A DNA stretch of 64,000 bases from positions 62,001-126,000 of the forward strand of contig JADJAD010000017.1 in assembly GCA_016704465.1 (NCBI GenBank), in the 5' to 3' direction. The notes under the pieces were generated by a model that had not been told where the DNA came from, made no database searches, and saw only the letters and a program-made list of their open reading frames with translations. Below, in pieces: positions 37,747 through 45,962 of the stretch. The stretch is from Gemmatimonadota bacterium (GTDB lineage Bacteria; Gemmatimonadota; Gemmatimonadetes; Gemmatimonadales; Gemmatimonadaceae). The translations under genes were made by a program, and so were the position numbers. The first letter of the stretch is position 1, and the number at the start of each line of letters is the position of its first letter.

Positions 37747-38421
37747 TCAGCACTTCACCTCGCCCTTCCCTGCCGCCTCGATCATCGCGGCGATGTCGAT
37801 GAGCGTCTTGGCGCCGATGTCCTCGTCGTACCACTTCATCTTGTGCTCGAAGATCTCGTTGTCCTTGAGCTTCCCCTTGTTGCCGAGGATCCAGTCGCGC
37901 AGCTCGGTGGGGCGCTCGATCCAGCAGCCGCGCTCCTCGAAGTTGGCATCGAGCAGGATGACGGTGGGCGTCGCGCCGCGCCCGTCCGGCGTGCGGTGTG
38001 CCTCCATCACCGCGCTCCCCACCTTGTTGTCGATGATGCGCAGCTCGACCCCCATCAGCTGCTCGGCGAGTCGGGCGACATACGGCACGGTGTTGACCGA
38101 GTCGGAGCAGCCGTCCACCGCGACGACGAGGAGCTTCCACGGGCCGGGGGCGGAGCGGGCGCGGGTGAGCACGGCGTCGGCGACCACGCCACGTTCGTAG
38201 TTCGTCGCCCACTGCGCCTTGCGGGCCTTGGCGGCGGCCAGGAAGGCGTCCATCGTCACGCCGGTTTCGAAGAGGCGGCGGTAGGTGGTGTCGGGGATTG
38301 TGCTGGCGGTCGCGCCCGCGGCAGTGACCTGCGGAGTTACCACAGAGGTCACAGAGGACACGGAGGGGGTGGGGCTGAGGGCGCAGATGGCGCCTAGGGC
38401 GAGGGGCAGCAGCGGGGTCAC
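37747..38421 (-). CDS. thioredoxin-fold exported protein with a single active-site Cys
   Basis: A 224-residue protein with a signal-like N terminus and a thioredoxin-type core: LLVVAVDGCSDSVNTVPYVAR replaces the usual W-C-x-x-C, leaving one Cys followed by Ser, then TPTVILLDANFEERGCW and a C-terminal Cys. Thioredoxin-like proteins with one Cys may act as chaperones or mixed-disulfide enzymes. The GTG start at 38421 overlaps the lspA stop by four bases (GTGA), so it is translationally coupled to lspA. Residues near 20-30 are encoded by half of a GACGCAGAG-type repeat, which suggests that the linker after the signal is not under constraint. Confidence 0.75.
   Translation of the reverse strand: MTPLLPLALGAICALSPTPSVSSVTSVVTPQVTAAGATASTIPDTTYRRLFETGVTMDAFLAAAKARKAQWATNYERGVVADAVLTRARSAPGPWKLLVVAVDGCSDSVNTVPYVARLAEQLMGVELRIIDNKVGSAVMEAHRTPDGRGATPTVILLDANFEERGCWIERPTELRDWILGNKGKLKDNEIFEHKMKWYDEDIGAKTLIDIAAMIEAAGKGEVKC
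38335..38366. repeat. half copy of the CAGAGG-type repeat inside a coding sequence
   Basis: The run ACCACAGAGGTCACAGAGG and its neighbours match the unit structure of the palindromes at 36.2 and 39.9 kb but only one arm is present. It encodes part of the N-terminal linker of the thioredoxin-like protein. Confidence 0.7.
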
Positions 38422-38921
38422 AGGATGCGCTCCGTGGGATTTGTGGGGGTCGGTTGTGCGCGCAGCATGGCGATCGCCAGCATGATGGCGCCGACGCTGA
38501 CCCCCATGTCGGCGACGTTGAAGATCCAGAAGCGCAGGTCGCCGAGTCCGACGTCGATGAAGTCCACGACGCCGGCGGCGTGGCGCAGCCGGTCGATGAG
38601 GTTACCCACCGCCCCGCCGCAGATCAATCCGATCGCGGCCCCCTGCCAGGCGTCCTGGTCGTCCACGGTTCGCAGCGTGCGCAGGAGGACCACGAGCACG
38701 ATGGTGGCCATGATCGTGAAGCCCCAGCGCGAGTAGTCACCGAGCGAGGTGCTGAATGCGGCCCCGGTGTTGTACGTCAAGGTGAAACGCAGCACGTCCC
38801 CCACGATTTCGTGGGGGACGTGCTTGGGCTGGAGCGCCACCTCGGCGAGCCGCTTGGTCACGACATCGGTCAGCACGACGAACGTCGCGAGCGACCAGAA
38901 CCAGCCCGACTTTCTCGTCAC
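38418..38921 (-). CDS. lspA: lipoprotein signal peptidase II
   Basis: Aspartyl protease of the inner membrane, 167 residues, that removes signal peptides from prolipoproteins. Conserved blocks are DVVTKRL near the N terminus, NTGAAFS, GNLIDRL, and VVDFIDVG...FWIFNVADMGVSVG holding the two catalytic Asp. Four transmembrane helices are evident. The start is a GTG at 38921. It is coupled to the downstream thioredoxin-like gene and follows a LolA-like gene 13 nt upstream, a sensible grouping for lipoprotein processing. The window contains many predicted lipoproteins that need it. Confidence 0.95.
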   Translation of the reverse strand: MTRKSGWFWSLATFVVLTDVVTKRLAEVALQPKHVPHEIVGDVLRFTLTYNTGAAFSTSLGDYSRWGFTIMATIVLVVLLRTLRTVDDQDAWQGAAIGLICGGAVGNLIDRLRHAAGVVDFIDVGLGDLRFWIFNVADMGVSVGAIMLAIAMLRAQPTPTNPTERIL

Positions 38922-38934
38922 GGCCCGATCCGTC

Positions 38935-39708
38935 CTACTTCTTCTCGGTCAGTGCCTTGATCTCGGCCGGAAGCTCGAGCTCCTTCGGGTCGACGTTGTC
39001 CCACTCGTAGCCCTGAACCGTGATGATGATCTGCTGCCCCATCTGGTCGATCGTCGTGGTCGTGGCGCGCTTGATGCCGCCCCATTCCTTGTAGCCGGCG
39101 AAGGTGGTGGTCGTCTCGACCTCACCCATCGGCGTGGCAGACTTGGACTGCGACCAGGTGATCATCCCGTCGGCGACCGAGAAGCAGTCGAAGGAGTTCT
39201 TGCCCGACTTCCAGGTGTGCTTGACCTTGTAGCATTCGGCCCCGCCCAACGTGGTCTTCTCCATCGTCTCGCTGGCGGTGATCGCCGCCGACACACGCGA
39301 GTAGTTGCTCGGGTCGTTGTCTTCCTTGGCCGATTCGAGCGACGGCCCGCTGAGGATCGACGGTCCCTGCATCGGGTTGGTCGTCCACGCCACCGCGCCA
39401 TCAAACCCTTGGCGCATCTCGCCCATCCCGGGGATGTCGATCTTGGACGCCATCAGGTTCGGGAAGACGTTGACGATTTCCATGTTCGCGCTCATCCCCA
39501 TCGCGGGCAGGTCGAAGGCGGCCTTCATGCGCGAGGACTTGTGCCCCTTCCACGCATCGGCGTTCGTCTCCTTGGCCCACTTGGCGATGAGGTCCTTCGC
39601 CGGAGGCAGCGCCGCCTGGGCACTGGCCAGGGTCGCAGTAACGGGAATGGCGGCGAGGACCGCAAGCATACGCGCCGCGCGCAGGGTGCGGATGGACACA
39701 GTCGACAT
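38935..39708 (-). CDS. exported LolA-like lipoprotein-sorting-domain protein
   Basis: A 257-residue secreted protein; ATG 39708 starts the signal peptide (LAVLAAIPVTATLASAQ). The rest is beta-rich, with patterns such as MSANMEIVNVFPNLMASKIDIPG, VAWTTNPMQGP and GYKEWGGIKRATTTTIDQMGQ that resemble the open-barrel fold of LolA and related outer-membrane lipoprotein-sorting proteins. Its place 13 nt before lspA supports a lipid or lipoprotein role. The assignment is by pattern and context, so alternative lipid-binding functions remain open. The reading frame extends upstream to 40212 across two repeats, but that part is not credible. Confidence 0.75.
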   Translation of the reverse strand: MSTVSIRTLRAARMLAVLAAIPVTATLASAQAALPPAKDLIAKWAKETNADAWKGHKSSRMKAAFDLPAMGMSANMEIVNVFPNLMASKIDIPGMGEMRQGFDGAVAWTTNPMQGPSILSGPSLESAKEDNDPSNYSRVSAAITASETMEKTTLGGAECYKVKHTWKSGKNSFDCFSVADGMITWSQSKSATPMGEVETTTTFAGYKEWGGIKRATTTTIDQMGQQIIITVQGYEWDNVDPKELELPAEIKALTEKK

Positions 39709-39827
39709 CTGATTCTCCAATGAATGGGGGGAACGCCACACGGCGCCCGCCGGGTAAGCTAACACGCTGGGGGACGGATCGTCCCGGAAGACCCTACGGT
39801 GATAGGGCGCTGGGAGTTGGATGAAAA

Positions 39828-39870
39828 GGACGGGGGACGGGAGACGGGAGACGGGGGGGGCACCTGGTGA
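39828..39870. repeat. GACGGGR-type repeat, half copy D
   Basis: A single arm of GGGGGACGGGAGACGGGAG-type units followed by GGGGCACCTGGTGA, similar to the left half of copy B (GTGCACCGGGTGA). The right arm is missing. Confidence 0.8.
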
Positions 39871-39947
39871 AGGGAGGTTCATGGGGGGCCTGCGGGGGTG
39901 AGCGATCAGGATCCCATGACCCGCTTCCCGCGCGCGCCGAGGCCCGT

Positions 39948-39997
39948 CCTCTGCGTCCTCTGCGGTTGACTGCTTTTTACCGCAGAGGTCGCAGAGG
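39948..39997. repeat. GACGCAGAG-type palindromic repeat, copy 2
   Basis: The arms 39948-39966 and 39979-39997 pair over 19 bases with one mismatch around the loop TGACTGCTTTTT. The right arm continues with another CAGAGG unit. Same family as the element at 36.2 kb. Confidence 0.9.
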
Positions 39998-40066
39998 TCG
40001 CAGAGGAGGGCGGGTGCGAGGGTGGATCTGCGGGGTCGGTCGCAACCGTCCCCGCTCAACTCCAGA

Positions 40067-41553
40067 TCAGCGGCGCCCTTTCCCCCCTCGCCCCGCATCC
40101 GATACCGCCGATGCCGCCCCATTGATCCACCGCAGCGCTGCCTCGAGCGCTTCGTCCCGCCCTTCGAGCAGCGCGCCTCGCCGAAGTGGAAGCAGCTCGT
40201 CGGGAGCGACACCGCGGGCCTCGAGGCGGCGGCCGTCGGGGGCGGTGAAGTCGGCGACGACGTATTGCATCACGTCGCCATTCGGGAGGCGGGTGAGCAT
40301 GGACGGCAGGGCCTGCCCGGCCGTGCGGTCGCCGAAGACCCGCGCCCGCCCCATCGCCTGCAACCCGGCGGCGAAGATCTCGCTCGTACTCACGGAGAGG
40401 TCGTCGACCAGGATCGCGAGGGTTCCACCAAACGGGGGGAGCGCATTCCCGGCACGATCGCTTCGCCGGGGTTGCTGACGTAGCGCAGCGCCCCGCCACG
40501 CATCGTCATGGTGCCGAACGATGCGGTGGAGTCGAGGAAGTAGCCTCCCATCCCCATCACCATCGCGGCCACCCCGCCCACGTTGCCGCGCAGGTCCATC
40601 ACCACGCCCCGGCACTCGCGAAAGGCGACCATCGCATCGTCCATCCGGGGCATGATCGGCGTCATCCACACGTTGAAGCGCAGCATGCCGACGCACCCCT
40701 CCCCCTCCTCCCCGACCCGCCGCGTCGATTCGAAGCGGACGAACAACGGCGGCATGTGTCCATAGCGCACGAGGTCCGCGTCCACCGCCTGGCGGCGCAG
40801 CTTCACACGTCGAACATCCCCGTCTCCGTCACGCAGGACGAGCGGGACCACGGAGCCGACCGCCCCCTGCGACCGCGAGATGAGCGCGAGCGGCAGCTGC
40901 AACGCCGCCAGCCGGCGGGCACGCACGTCGCCGACCTGCAGGCGGTCGCGCACGAAGGGCGCAACATCGAGCTCGCCGAGCCGTTCCAGCGTCCACCCGG
41001 CGTGCACCCCGGACTGTGCGGCCGACGACCCCTCGGCCACGCGGGACACGACGACCACGCCATCCAGCAGGCGGAACTCGAGCCCCACGTCGCCTAACGA
41101 TTCCTGCTCGGCCTGCGGTTCGTCCCACCCGGCCGCGGCCTCTGCGGGAATGAGGGCGAAGTGCGACTCGCCCAGCCGGGCAAACATCGCGCCGATCGCA
41201 AGGCGCACGTCGGCCATCGTGCGCGCGCGCGCGGAAGCCGTGCGCAACTCGCGACGCACCGCGTCCCAGTCGTGTCCACGAAAGGTCGTGTCGTAGTACG
41301 ACTGCGCCACCTTCGACCACGCACTATCGGCCGTGGCCACCGCCAGCGCCGGTTCGAACGCCTCGCGTTTTCCCGTCCCACGTGCCTGCCCTTGCACAGT
41401 CCGCGCGACCGCGACGAAGAGCAGGACAGCGCCAAGGAACCACCAGATGCCCGACGAGACCGTCGTCCTTGGACGACGACCGGGAGCAGGTGGTGAGGCG
41501 CTTGGGCGGGGGGGCGCGTTAAAGCGCGGGCGGTATGCAAGAGCTCGTTTCAT
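40067..41553 (-). CDS. S41 family (C-terminal processing) peptidase with a frameshift
   Basis: Membrane-anchored tail-specific-protease homologue. ATG 41553 (GAGG upstream) begins a cytosolic tip and one transmembrane helix (WWFLGAVLLFVAVA). A PDZ-like part (GLEFRLLDGVVVVSRVAEGS, AGWTLERLGE) is followed by VVMDLRGNVGG, and after a frame change by LAILVDDLSVSTSEIFAAGL with the nucleophilic Ser (S-x-S-E), then GDRTAGQ. The change lies at the CCC run 40448-40450: one base more would join the two frames as VPG-NALPPFGG. The gene is otherwise complete, so a sequencing slip is likely. It would cleave misfolded or signal-bearing proteins in the periplasm. Confidence 0.82.
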
Positions 41554-41709
41554 TACCTCTGGGACGATCGGTCGCCCGCCAAGGTCATGCGCAACGCACG
41601 CACCTGCTGCGCGCAAACGACGTCCCGTCGGCTGCACGTCACGCCGAGGACGCGCAGCGTCACGTTGCCAGCCGTCCCCTGCGCTCCGGCCGCCCCACGA
41701 GCCTGCCCG

Positions 41710-42798
41710 CTATCGCCCGCGTCCGCCCGGCGTCGGCAGCGTCGACAGGAATCCCCGCAGCGTGTCGCCCCAGATGGCGGGGATCGTGTGTGTCCCATGC
41801 CCCCGCGTGCGATCACCGATCGGGACGAGGACGTACGACCCTCGCTTCACTCGCGGCATGAGGCGTTCCATCAGGCCGAGTTCGGGCGGATTCACCAGGT
41901 CGTCGGCCGAATTGATCGTCAGCACCGGGACCGTGATGCGCTCGAGATGCGGTGACGGGTCGTAGTCGCGCGACGAGTCGAACTGATACAGCATGTCGTT
42001 GGCGTCGGTCGTGCGCACGCGCGCGTCGAGGAACGCCGTGATCGCCGAGTCGGCGGCATCGCGCGTTGGCGCCTGGCGCTGCTGGACCAGCGGGGCCGAT
42101 GTCATCATGAACAGCATCCCCAACGCTGAGCGCAGTCCCTCAGCCGGCGGTGCGGTGTAGTCCCCGCCCTTCCAGTTCGGGTCACGCTTGATGTCGTCCA
42201 TCAGCATGCGGCGGATCATCCGGTTGCGTCCGGCGATCTGCGTGGGGACGCAGGCCAGCGGGACGAGGGCGTCGACCTCGTCGGGGTACAGATAGCCCCA
42301 CACCCACGCATGCATGCACCCCATCGACGTCCCCATGACGACGTGCACCCGGCGGACACCGAGCCCGCGGTCGAGCAGCAGGTGCTGCAACTTGACCATG
42401 TCGGTGTAGCCGTAGCGGGGGAACTTCATGCGCAGCCCATCGCTCGGCTTGCTCGACGCGCCGTGGCCGATGTTGTCGGGGAGGATCACGTAGTAGCGCG
42501 CCGTGTCGAGCGGCTGGCCCGCACCGTACAGCCCCCCGGCGAAGCCGGCGCCAAGGAACTGCCCCCCGGTCCCGCCGGTGCCGTGCAGGATCAGCACGGC
42601 GTTGTTGACGACTCCGGCGGCGTCGCGGCGCGGCGTGCCTAACGTGACGTAGTGCAGCCGCACGTCGCGCAGCACTTCACCCGACTCGAAGCGATACTCA
42701 CGGAGCGTGAAGTCGCCGGGCGTCACCTGTGCCGCCGACGGGGCGCCGACGAGGGAGAGAAGCGCGGCGGCGAGCAGGTGGCGGGGAAGTCTCAGCAT
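41710..42798 (-). CDS. exported alpha/beta hydrolase of the homoserine O-acetyltransferase (MetX) fold
   Basis: A 362-residue protein with a Sec signal peptide from ATG 42798 (LLAAALLSLVGAPSAAQ). It has the MetX-type fold: nucleophile Ser in GTSMGCMHAW, Asp in INSADDLVNPPE and His in GTHTIPAIW, with HGTGGTGG as oxyanion loop. Cytosolic MetX acetylates homoserine; an exported relative cannot have that metabolic role and is more likely an esterase or acyltransferase on extracellular substrates. Similar secreted forms exist in several phyla without assigned function. It stands alone between the S41 protease and a glycosyltransferase. Confidence 0.85.
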   Translation of the reverse strand: MLRLPRHLLAAALLSLVGAPSAAQVTPGDFTLREYRFESGEVLRDVRLHYVTLGTPRRDAAGVVNNAVLILHGTGGTGGQFLGAGFAGGLYGAGQPLDTARYYVILPDNIGHGASSKPSDGLRMKFPRYGYTDMVKLQHLLLDRGLGVRRVHVVMGTSMGCMHAWVWGYLYPDEVDALVPLACVPTQIAGRNRMIRRMLMDDIKRDPNWKGGDYTAPPAEGLRSALGMLFMMTSAPLVQQRQAPTRDAADSAITAFLDARVRTTDANDMLYQFDSSRDYDPSPHLERITVPVLTINSADDLVNPPELGLMERLMPRVKRGSYVLVPIGDRTRGHGTHTIPAIWGDTLRGFLSTLPTPGGRGR

Positions 42799-42933
42799 CG
42801 GGAACGGGAGCGCGGGGACGGACGGAGAGCCGAGGGACGCGCCCAAACTAGAGTCCATCCCGCCGGGAGTCGACCTCTGCAAGCCGGCGCATGACCCCGG
42901 CGCGCCGGCGACTCCGGACGCGGGCAGCTCGCC

Positions 42934-43953
42934 TCAGCGCCCCAGCGCCATCCCCCGACCGCGACGCCGTGCCCACTTCTTGCGCGCCTCGCCGATCGCC
43001 TTGGTGAACTCCACGCGAAAGCGATCGGGCGAGTGGTAGCGGGCAATCAGCGCGCGGGCGTTCGCTCCCAGCTCGGCCGCGAGCCCCTGGTCGGCGAGCA
43101 ACCGCTCGGCGTGGGCCCGCATCTCAGCCGGCGACTCGGCCACGAAGCCGGTGACGCCGTGCTCGACGATCGTGGTCGGGTGGCGATTGGTGAGCACCGG
43201 CATCCCCGCCGCCATCGCCTCGAGCACCGCCATGTTCACGCCGTCCTCGTAGCGAGGGTCGGCCGTGTGCACCAGGAAGCGATGGGAGGCCAGCATGCGC
43301 TTGAGGTGATCCCAGCTATCGGCGGCCTCGACCCCGGCAAGGTCGGGGTTGTGCCCAACGATACGCAGCGGCAGGCCGGCCAGCGCCTCCTCATGAAAGT
43401 CCCAGGCGAGGAACACGCGCTTGGACGTGACATGGTTGGCCACGCGCAGCCCGCAGGCCACGTCGCCGATCCATGGGAGATACGCCTCGGGGTCGGCGCT
43501 GTTGTGCACCACCGCATGCGTCACGCCCCACGAGCGGGCCTTGGAGCGCGAAATGGCGATGGCGTGGCCGCCGACGGTGGCGAGGTAGCTGTTGAGCATC
43601 GCCCGCATGTCGCGGGCATCGAACTCTGCGTCCTGCTGCGCCATGCGTCCCTCGAGCGTGTCGTGCAGCACGAGCAGCTTCGGGGCATCGAGGAACTTCG
43701 TGTCGAGCAGGTCGGTGATGTTGTGGTTGATCACGCAGTCGTATGCGGTACCGTGCTGGCGCACCTCATCGAGCGTGACCGTGCGGGCGCCGTCGGGCAG
43801 CGGGCGCATGCGCGTGTCCCAGCCCTGCGTGTAGCGACCGGGAAGCCCCACGACGATATCAAGCTCGGCGCACAGGACGCCGAGCTGATGGATCCAGGCT
43901 TCGTGACAATTCAGGACGAGGAGTTTCACGACGGTAGGACGCGCGAGGGGCAT
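42934..43953 (-). CDS. glycosyltransferase family 1/4-like protein
   Basis: A GT-B fold enzyme of about 339 residues: VVKLLVLNCHEAWIHQLGVL in the N-terminal Rossmann domain, and in the C-terminal domain DGVNMAVLEAMAAGMPVLTNRHPTT (split here as DGVNMAVLEAMAAG and MPVLTNRHPT), the nucleotide-sugar E-x7-E-type region, then VEHGVTGFVAESPAE. It should transfer a sugar to a lipid, polysaccharide or protein. The start is uncertain: ATG 43953, ATG 43971 or GTG 43929 are all possible, since none has a strong ribosome site. No other glycan genes are near, so the product is unknown. Confidence 0.82.
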   Translation of the reverse strand: MPLARPTVVKLLVLNCHEAWIHQLGVLCAELDIVVGLPGRYTQGWDTRMRPLPDGARTVTLDEVRQHGTAYDCVINHNITDLLDTKFLDAPKLLVLHDTLEGRMAQQDAEFDARDMRAMLNSYLATVGGHAIAISRSKARSWGVTHAVVHNSADPEAYLPWIGDVACGLRVANHVTSKRVFLAWDFHEEALAGLPLRIVGHNPDLAGVEAADSWDHLKRMLASHRFLVHTADPRYEDGVNMAVLEAMAAGMPVLTNRHPTTIVEHGVTGFVAESPAEMRAHAERLLADQGLAAELGANARALIARYHSPDRFRVEFTKAIGEARKKWARRRGRGMALGR

Positions 43954-44003
43954 GCGGCGTCTCAGCCTCATGCCCTCGCAGGCGAACGCGCAGAATCGCG
44001 CGC

Positions 44004-45248
44004 CTACCGGGCAGCCAACTCGCCGTTCGACGGCGATGCCGCTCCCTCTGACGACGAGTCCCAGTCGGCGTCTCCCACGCCAGCCAGCGCCCGGGAGAGG
44101 TCGGCCCACAGGTCCTCCACCCCCTCCACGCCGACCGACAGCCGCAGCAACCCCGGCGTGATCCCCATCGCCTCGCGCTCCGCATCCGGCACGAGTCGGT
44201 GGGTCAGGCCCGCCGGATGCTGGATCAGGGTGTCGGTCGAGCCGAGCGAGACGGCCGGCGTGATGAGGCGCACCGACTCCATGACGTGGGCGGCCGCCTG
44301 GTATCCACCGGCCAGCTCGAACGACATCAGGCTCCCCGCTCCACTCATCTGTCGCCCGAGCAGCCGCTGCGGGTCACCGTCCGGGAGCCCCGGATAGTGC
44401 ACCGCGTGCACCGCGGGGTGCCGGGCCAGGCGCCGGGCGATCTCGCCCGCGCCTGCCTGGGCCCCGTGCACGCGCAGCGCCAGCGTGGGCAGTCCGCGAT
44501 GCAGCAGGTACGCAGCCAGCGGGTGCAGGATGCCTCCGGTCAGGATGCGGACCTGCCGCAGCCCGCGGGCCATGGCCTCGGACGTCGCGATGACCCCGCC
44601 CACGGCGTCGCCATGCCCGCCGATGAACTTGGTCGCCGAGTGCAGCGCGGCGGCCGCGCCTAACGCGAGGGGGCGCTGGAGGATCGGGGTCGCGAAGGTG
44701 GAATCGACCACCACGGGGACGTCGCCGGCCTGTCGGACCACGTCGGCGATGTCGACCAGGGCGCAGGTCGGGTTGGCGGGGGTCTCGAGAAAGACCATCG
44801 CCGTGTCGGGGCGAATGGCGCCGGCGACTTCGTGCGGCGCAGCCCAGGTGACCTCGCGGCTGAGCAGTCCCGAGGCGAGCAGGTGATCGGTGCCGCCGTA
44901 GATCGGGCGCACGGCGACGATATGCCGCCCTCGGTCGGTGGGGGCGAGGAAGAGGGCCGTGATGGCGGCCATGCCGCTGGCGAAGGCTACCGCCGCCTGT
45001 GCCCCCTCGAGTTCGGCGAAGGCCGACTCGAATCGGGCCACCGTGGGGTTGTAGAGCCGAGCGTAGACCGCAGTGTGGGCGGGGGCTGCCTCGCCCGCAG
45101 CGAGGGCATCCAGATCGGCCGTCCCCTCGGCGAGGTCGTGCATGGGGTAGGTCGACGAGAGGTCGATCGGGGGGGCGTGCACGCCGATCCGGGCGAAGTC
45201 GTCGCGACCGGCGTGGACGCAGCGGGTGTGCATTGATGTGGCTGACAT
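44004..45248 (-). CDS. PLP-dependent Cys/Met metabolism enzyme, methionine gamma-lyase-like
   Basis: A fold type I PLP enzyme of 414 residues. The Schiff-base Lys is in SATKFIGGHGD; other marks are the N-terminal TRCVHAG, YARLYNPTV, ASGMAAI, ETPANPT and the C-terminal LSVGVEGVEDLWADL. The family includes cystathionine gamma-synthase/lyase and methionine gamma-lyase. The divergent Lrp/AsnC regulator gene 80 nt away is the arrangement known for the mdeR-mdeA pair of pseudomonads, so methionine gamma-lyase is my preferred reading: methionine to methanethiol, ammonia and 2-oxobutyrate. Cystathionine enzyme function cannot be excluded. ATG 45248 is chosen as start; ATG 45233 is possible. Confidence 0.85.
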   Translation of the reverse strand: MSATSMHTRCVHAGRDDFARIGVHAPPIDLSSTYPMHDLAEGTADLDALAAGEAAPAHTAVYARLYNPTVARFESAFAELEGAQAAVAFASGMAAITALFLAPTDRGRHIVAVRPIYGGTDHLLASGLLSREVTWAAPHEVAGAIRPDTAMVFLETPANPTCALVDIADVVRQAGDVPVVVDSTFATPILQRPLALGAAAALHSATKFIGGHGDAVGGVIATSEAMARGLRQVRILTGGILHPLAAYLLHRGLPTLALRVHGAQAGAGEIARRLARHPAVHAVHYPGLPDGDPQRLLGRQMSGAGSLMSFELAGGYQAAAHVMESVRLITPAVSLGSTDTLIQHPAGLTHRLVPDAEREAMGITPGLLRLSVGVEGVEDLWADLSRALAGVGDADWDSSSEGAASPSNGELAAR

Positions 45249-45328
45249 TCGCAAATTATTCCGTTGAGAGTCCTACTGCAGTATATCATTCGAACCTACT
45301 GCAATTCCAACGAATCATTTTCGGTTCT
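45249..45328. promoter_or_regulatory. divergent promoter with direct repeats, probable Lrp/AsnC site
   Basis: This 80-base AT-rich gap separates the gamma-lyase and Lrp/AsnC genes. The word CCTACTGCA occurs at 45272-45280 and 45295-45303, 23 bases apart, about two helical turns. Direct repeats at such spacing suit an octameric Lrp-type regulator that controls both genes. Confidence 0.5.
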
Positions 45329-45805
45329 ATGCCAGCCACACGCCCTCTCGACCGAATCGACCGCGCCCTTCTCGCCGCCTTATCGAAGAATGCTCGGGCG
45401 TCCAACAAGGAGCTGGCGGCGCTCGTCGACCTCGCCCCGTCGAGCTGCCTGGAGCGGGTGCGACGCCTTGTGCGTGATGGCGTGATCCGTGGCTTCTCGG
45501 CCGACATCGACCCGGCGGCGCTGGGGCTGGGACTGGAGGCGGTGATGGCGGTGCAGCTCAAGCACCACTCGCGGGAGAACTACGACGCCTTCCGGCAGCA
45601 CGCGATGACGATTCCCGAGGTGGTGGCCGTCTATCACATGGCGGGTGAGAACGACTTCCTCGTCCACGTGCAGGCGCGCGATGCGCAGCACCTGCGCGAC
45701 CTGGCGATCGACCGCTTCATCACCCGCGACGAGGTCGGGCACATCGAGACCTGGCTCGTCTTCGAGCACCTGCGCAGCCGTGGGGATTGGCTCACCGTAG
45801 ACTAA
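45329..45805 (+). CDS. Lrp/AsnC family transcriptional regulator
   Basis: A 158-residue amino-acid-responsive regulator. The N-terminal winged helix-turn-helix (DRIDRALLAALSKNARASNKE, cut here to LDRIDRALLAALSKNARAS, then LAPSSCLERVRRLVRDGVI) is followed by the RAM ligand-binding domain (EVVAVYHMAGENDFLVHVQA). ATG 45329 opens the canonical start of the family. It is divergent from the gamma-lyase gene and probably senses methionine or a related amino acid to control it. It contains one of the few TTA Leu codons outside the CGTTAGGC context. Confidence 0.92.
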   Translation: MPATRPLDRIDRALLAALSKNARASNKELAALVDLAPSSCLERVRRLVRDGVIRGFSADIDPAALGLGLEAVMAVQLKHHSRENYDAFRQHAMTIPEVVAVYHMAGENDFLVHVQARDAQHLRDLAIDRFITRDEVGHIETWLVFEHLRSRGDWLTVD

Positions 45806-45881
45806 CCGCCTGCTGCGCTTGTCCGCTGCCGACAGGATCGTTAGGCTGTCCGGGAGCGGGGTTCTGGTCCGTGCGCGAAAC

Positions 45882-45941
45882 CCGCCGCTCTACCCGCCGC
45901 TCTACCCGCCGCTCCACCCGCCGCTCCACCCGCCGCTCCAC
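45882..45941 (+). repeat. 12-bp tandem repeat CCGCCGCTCYAC, five copies
   Basis: Two units with CTCTAC and three with CTCCAC follow each other exactly. The array ends 21 nt before the ATG of the next gene, so it forms the 5' leader of that gene (or, if translation starts further upstream, a Pro-rich N terminus PPLYPPLY...). Confidence 0.95.
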
Positions 45942-45962
45942 CCGCTTCCGCTCTCGCCGCCG

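Larger units (their letters stand above)
39709..40066. other. intergenic region with two different repeat elements
   Basis: This 358-base gap between the LolA-like gene and the S41 protease holds a half copy of the GACGGGR repeat (39828-39870) and a full GACGCAGAG-type palindrome (39948-39997). No gene is seen. The LolA/lspA promoter should be at about 39720-39780. Confidence 0.6.

Noticed and set aside
38935..40212. LolA-like protein extended to 40212
   Set aside because: The extra 168 residues translate two intergenic repeats; ATG 39708 begins a good signal peptide.
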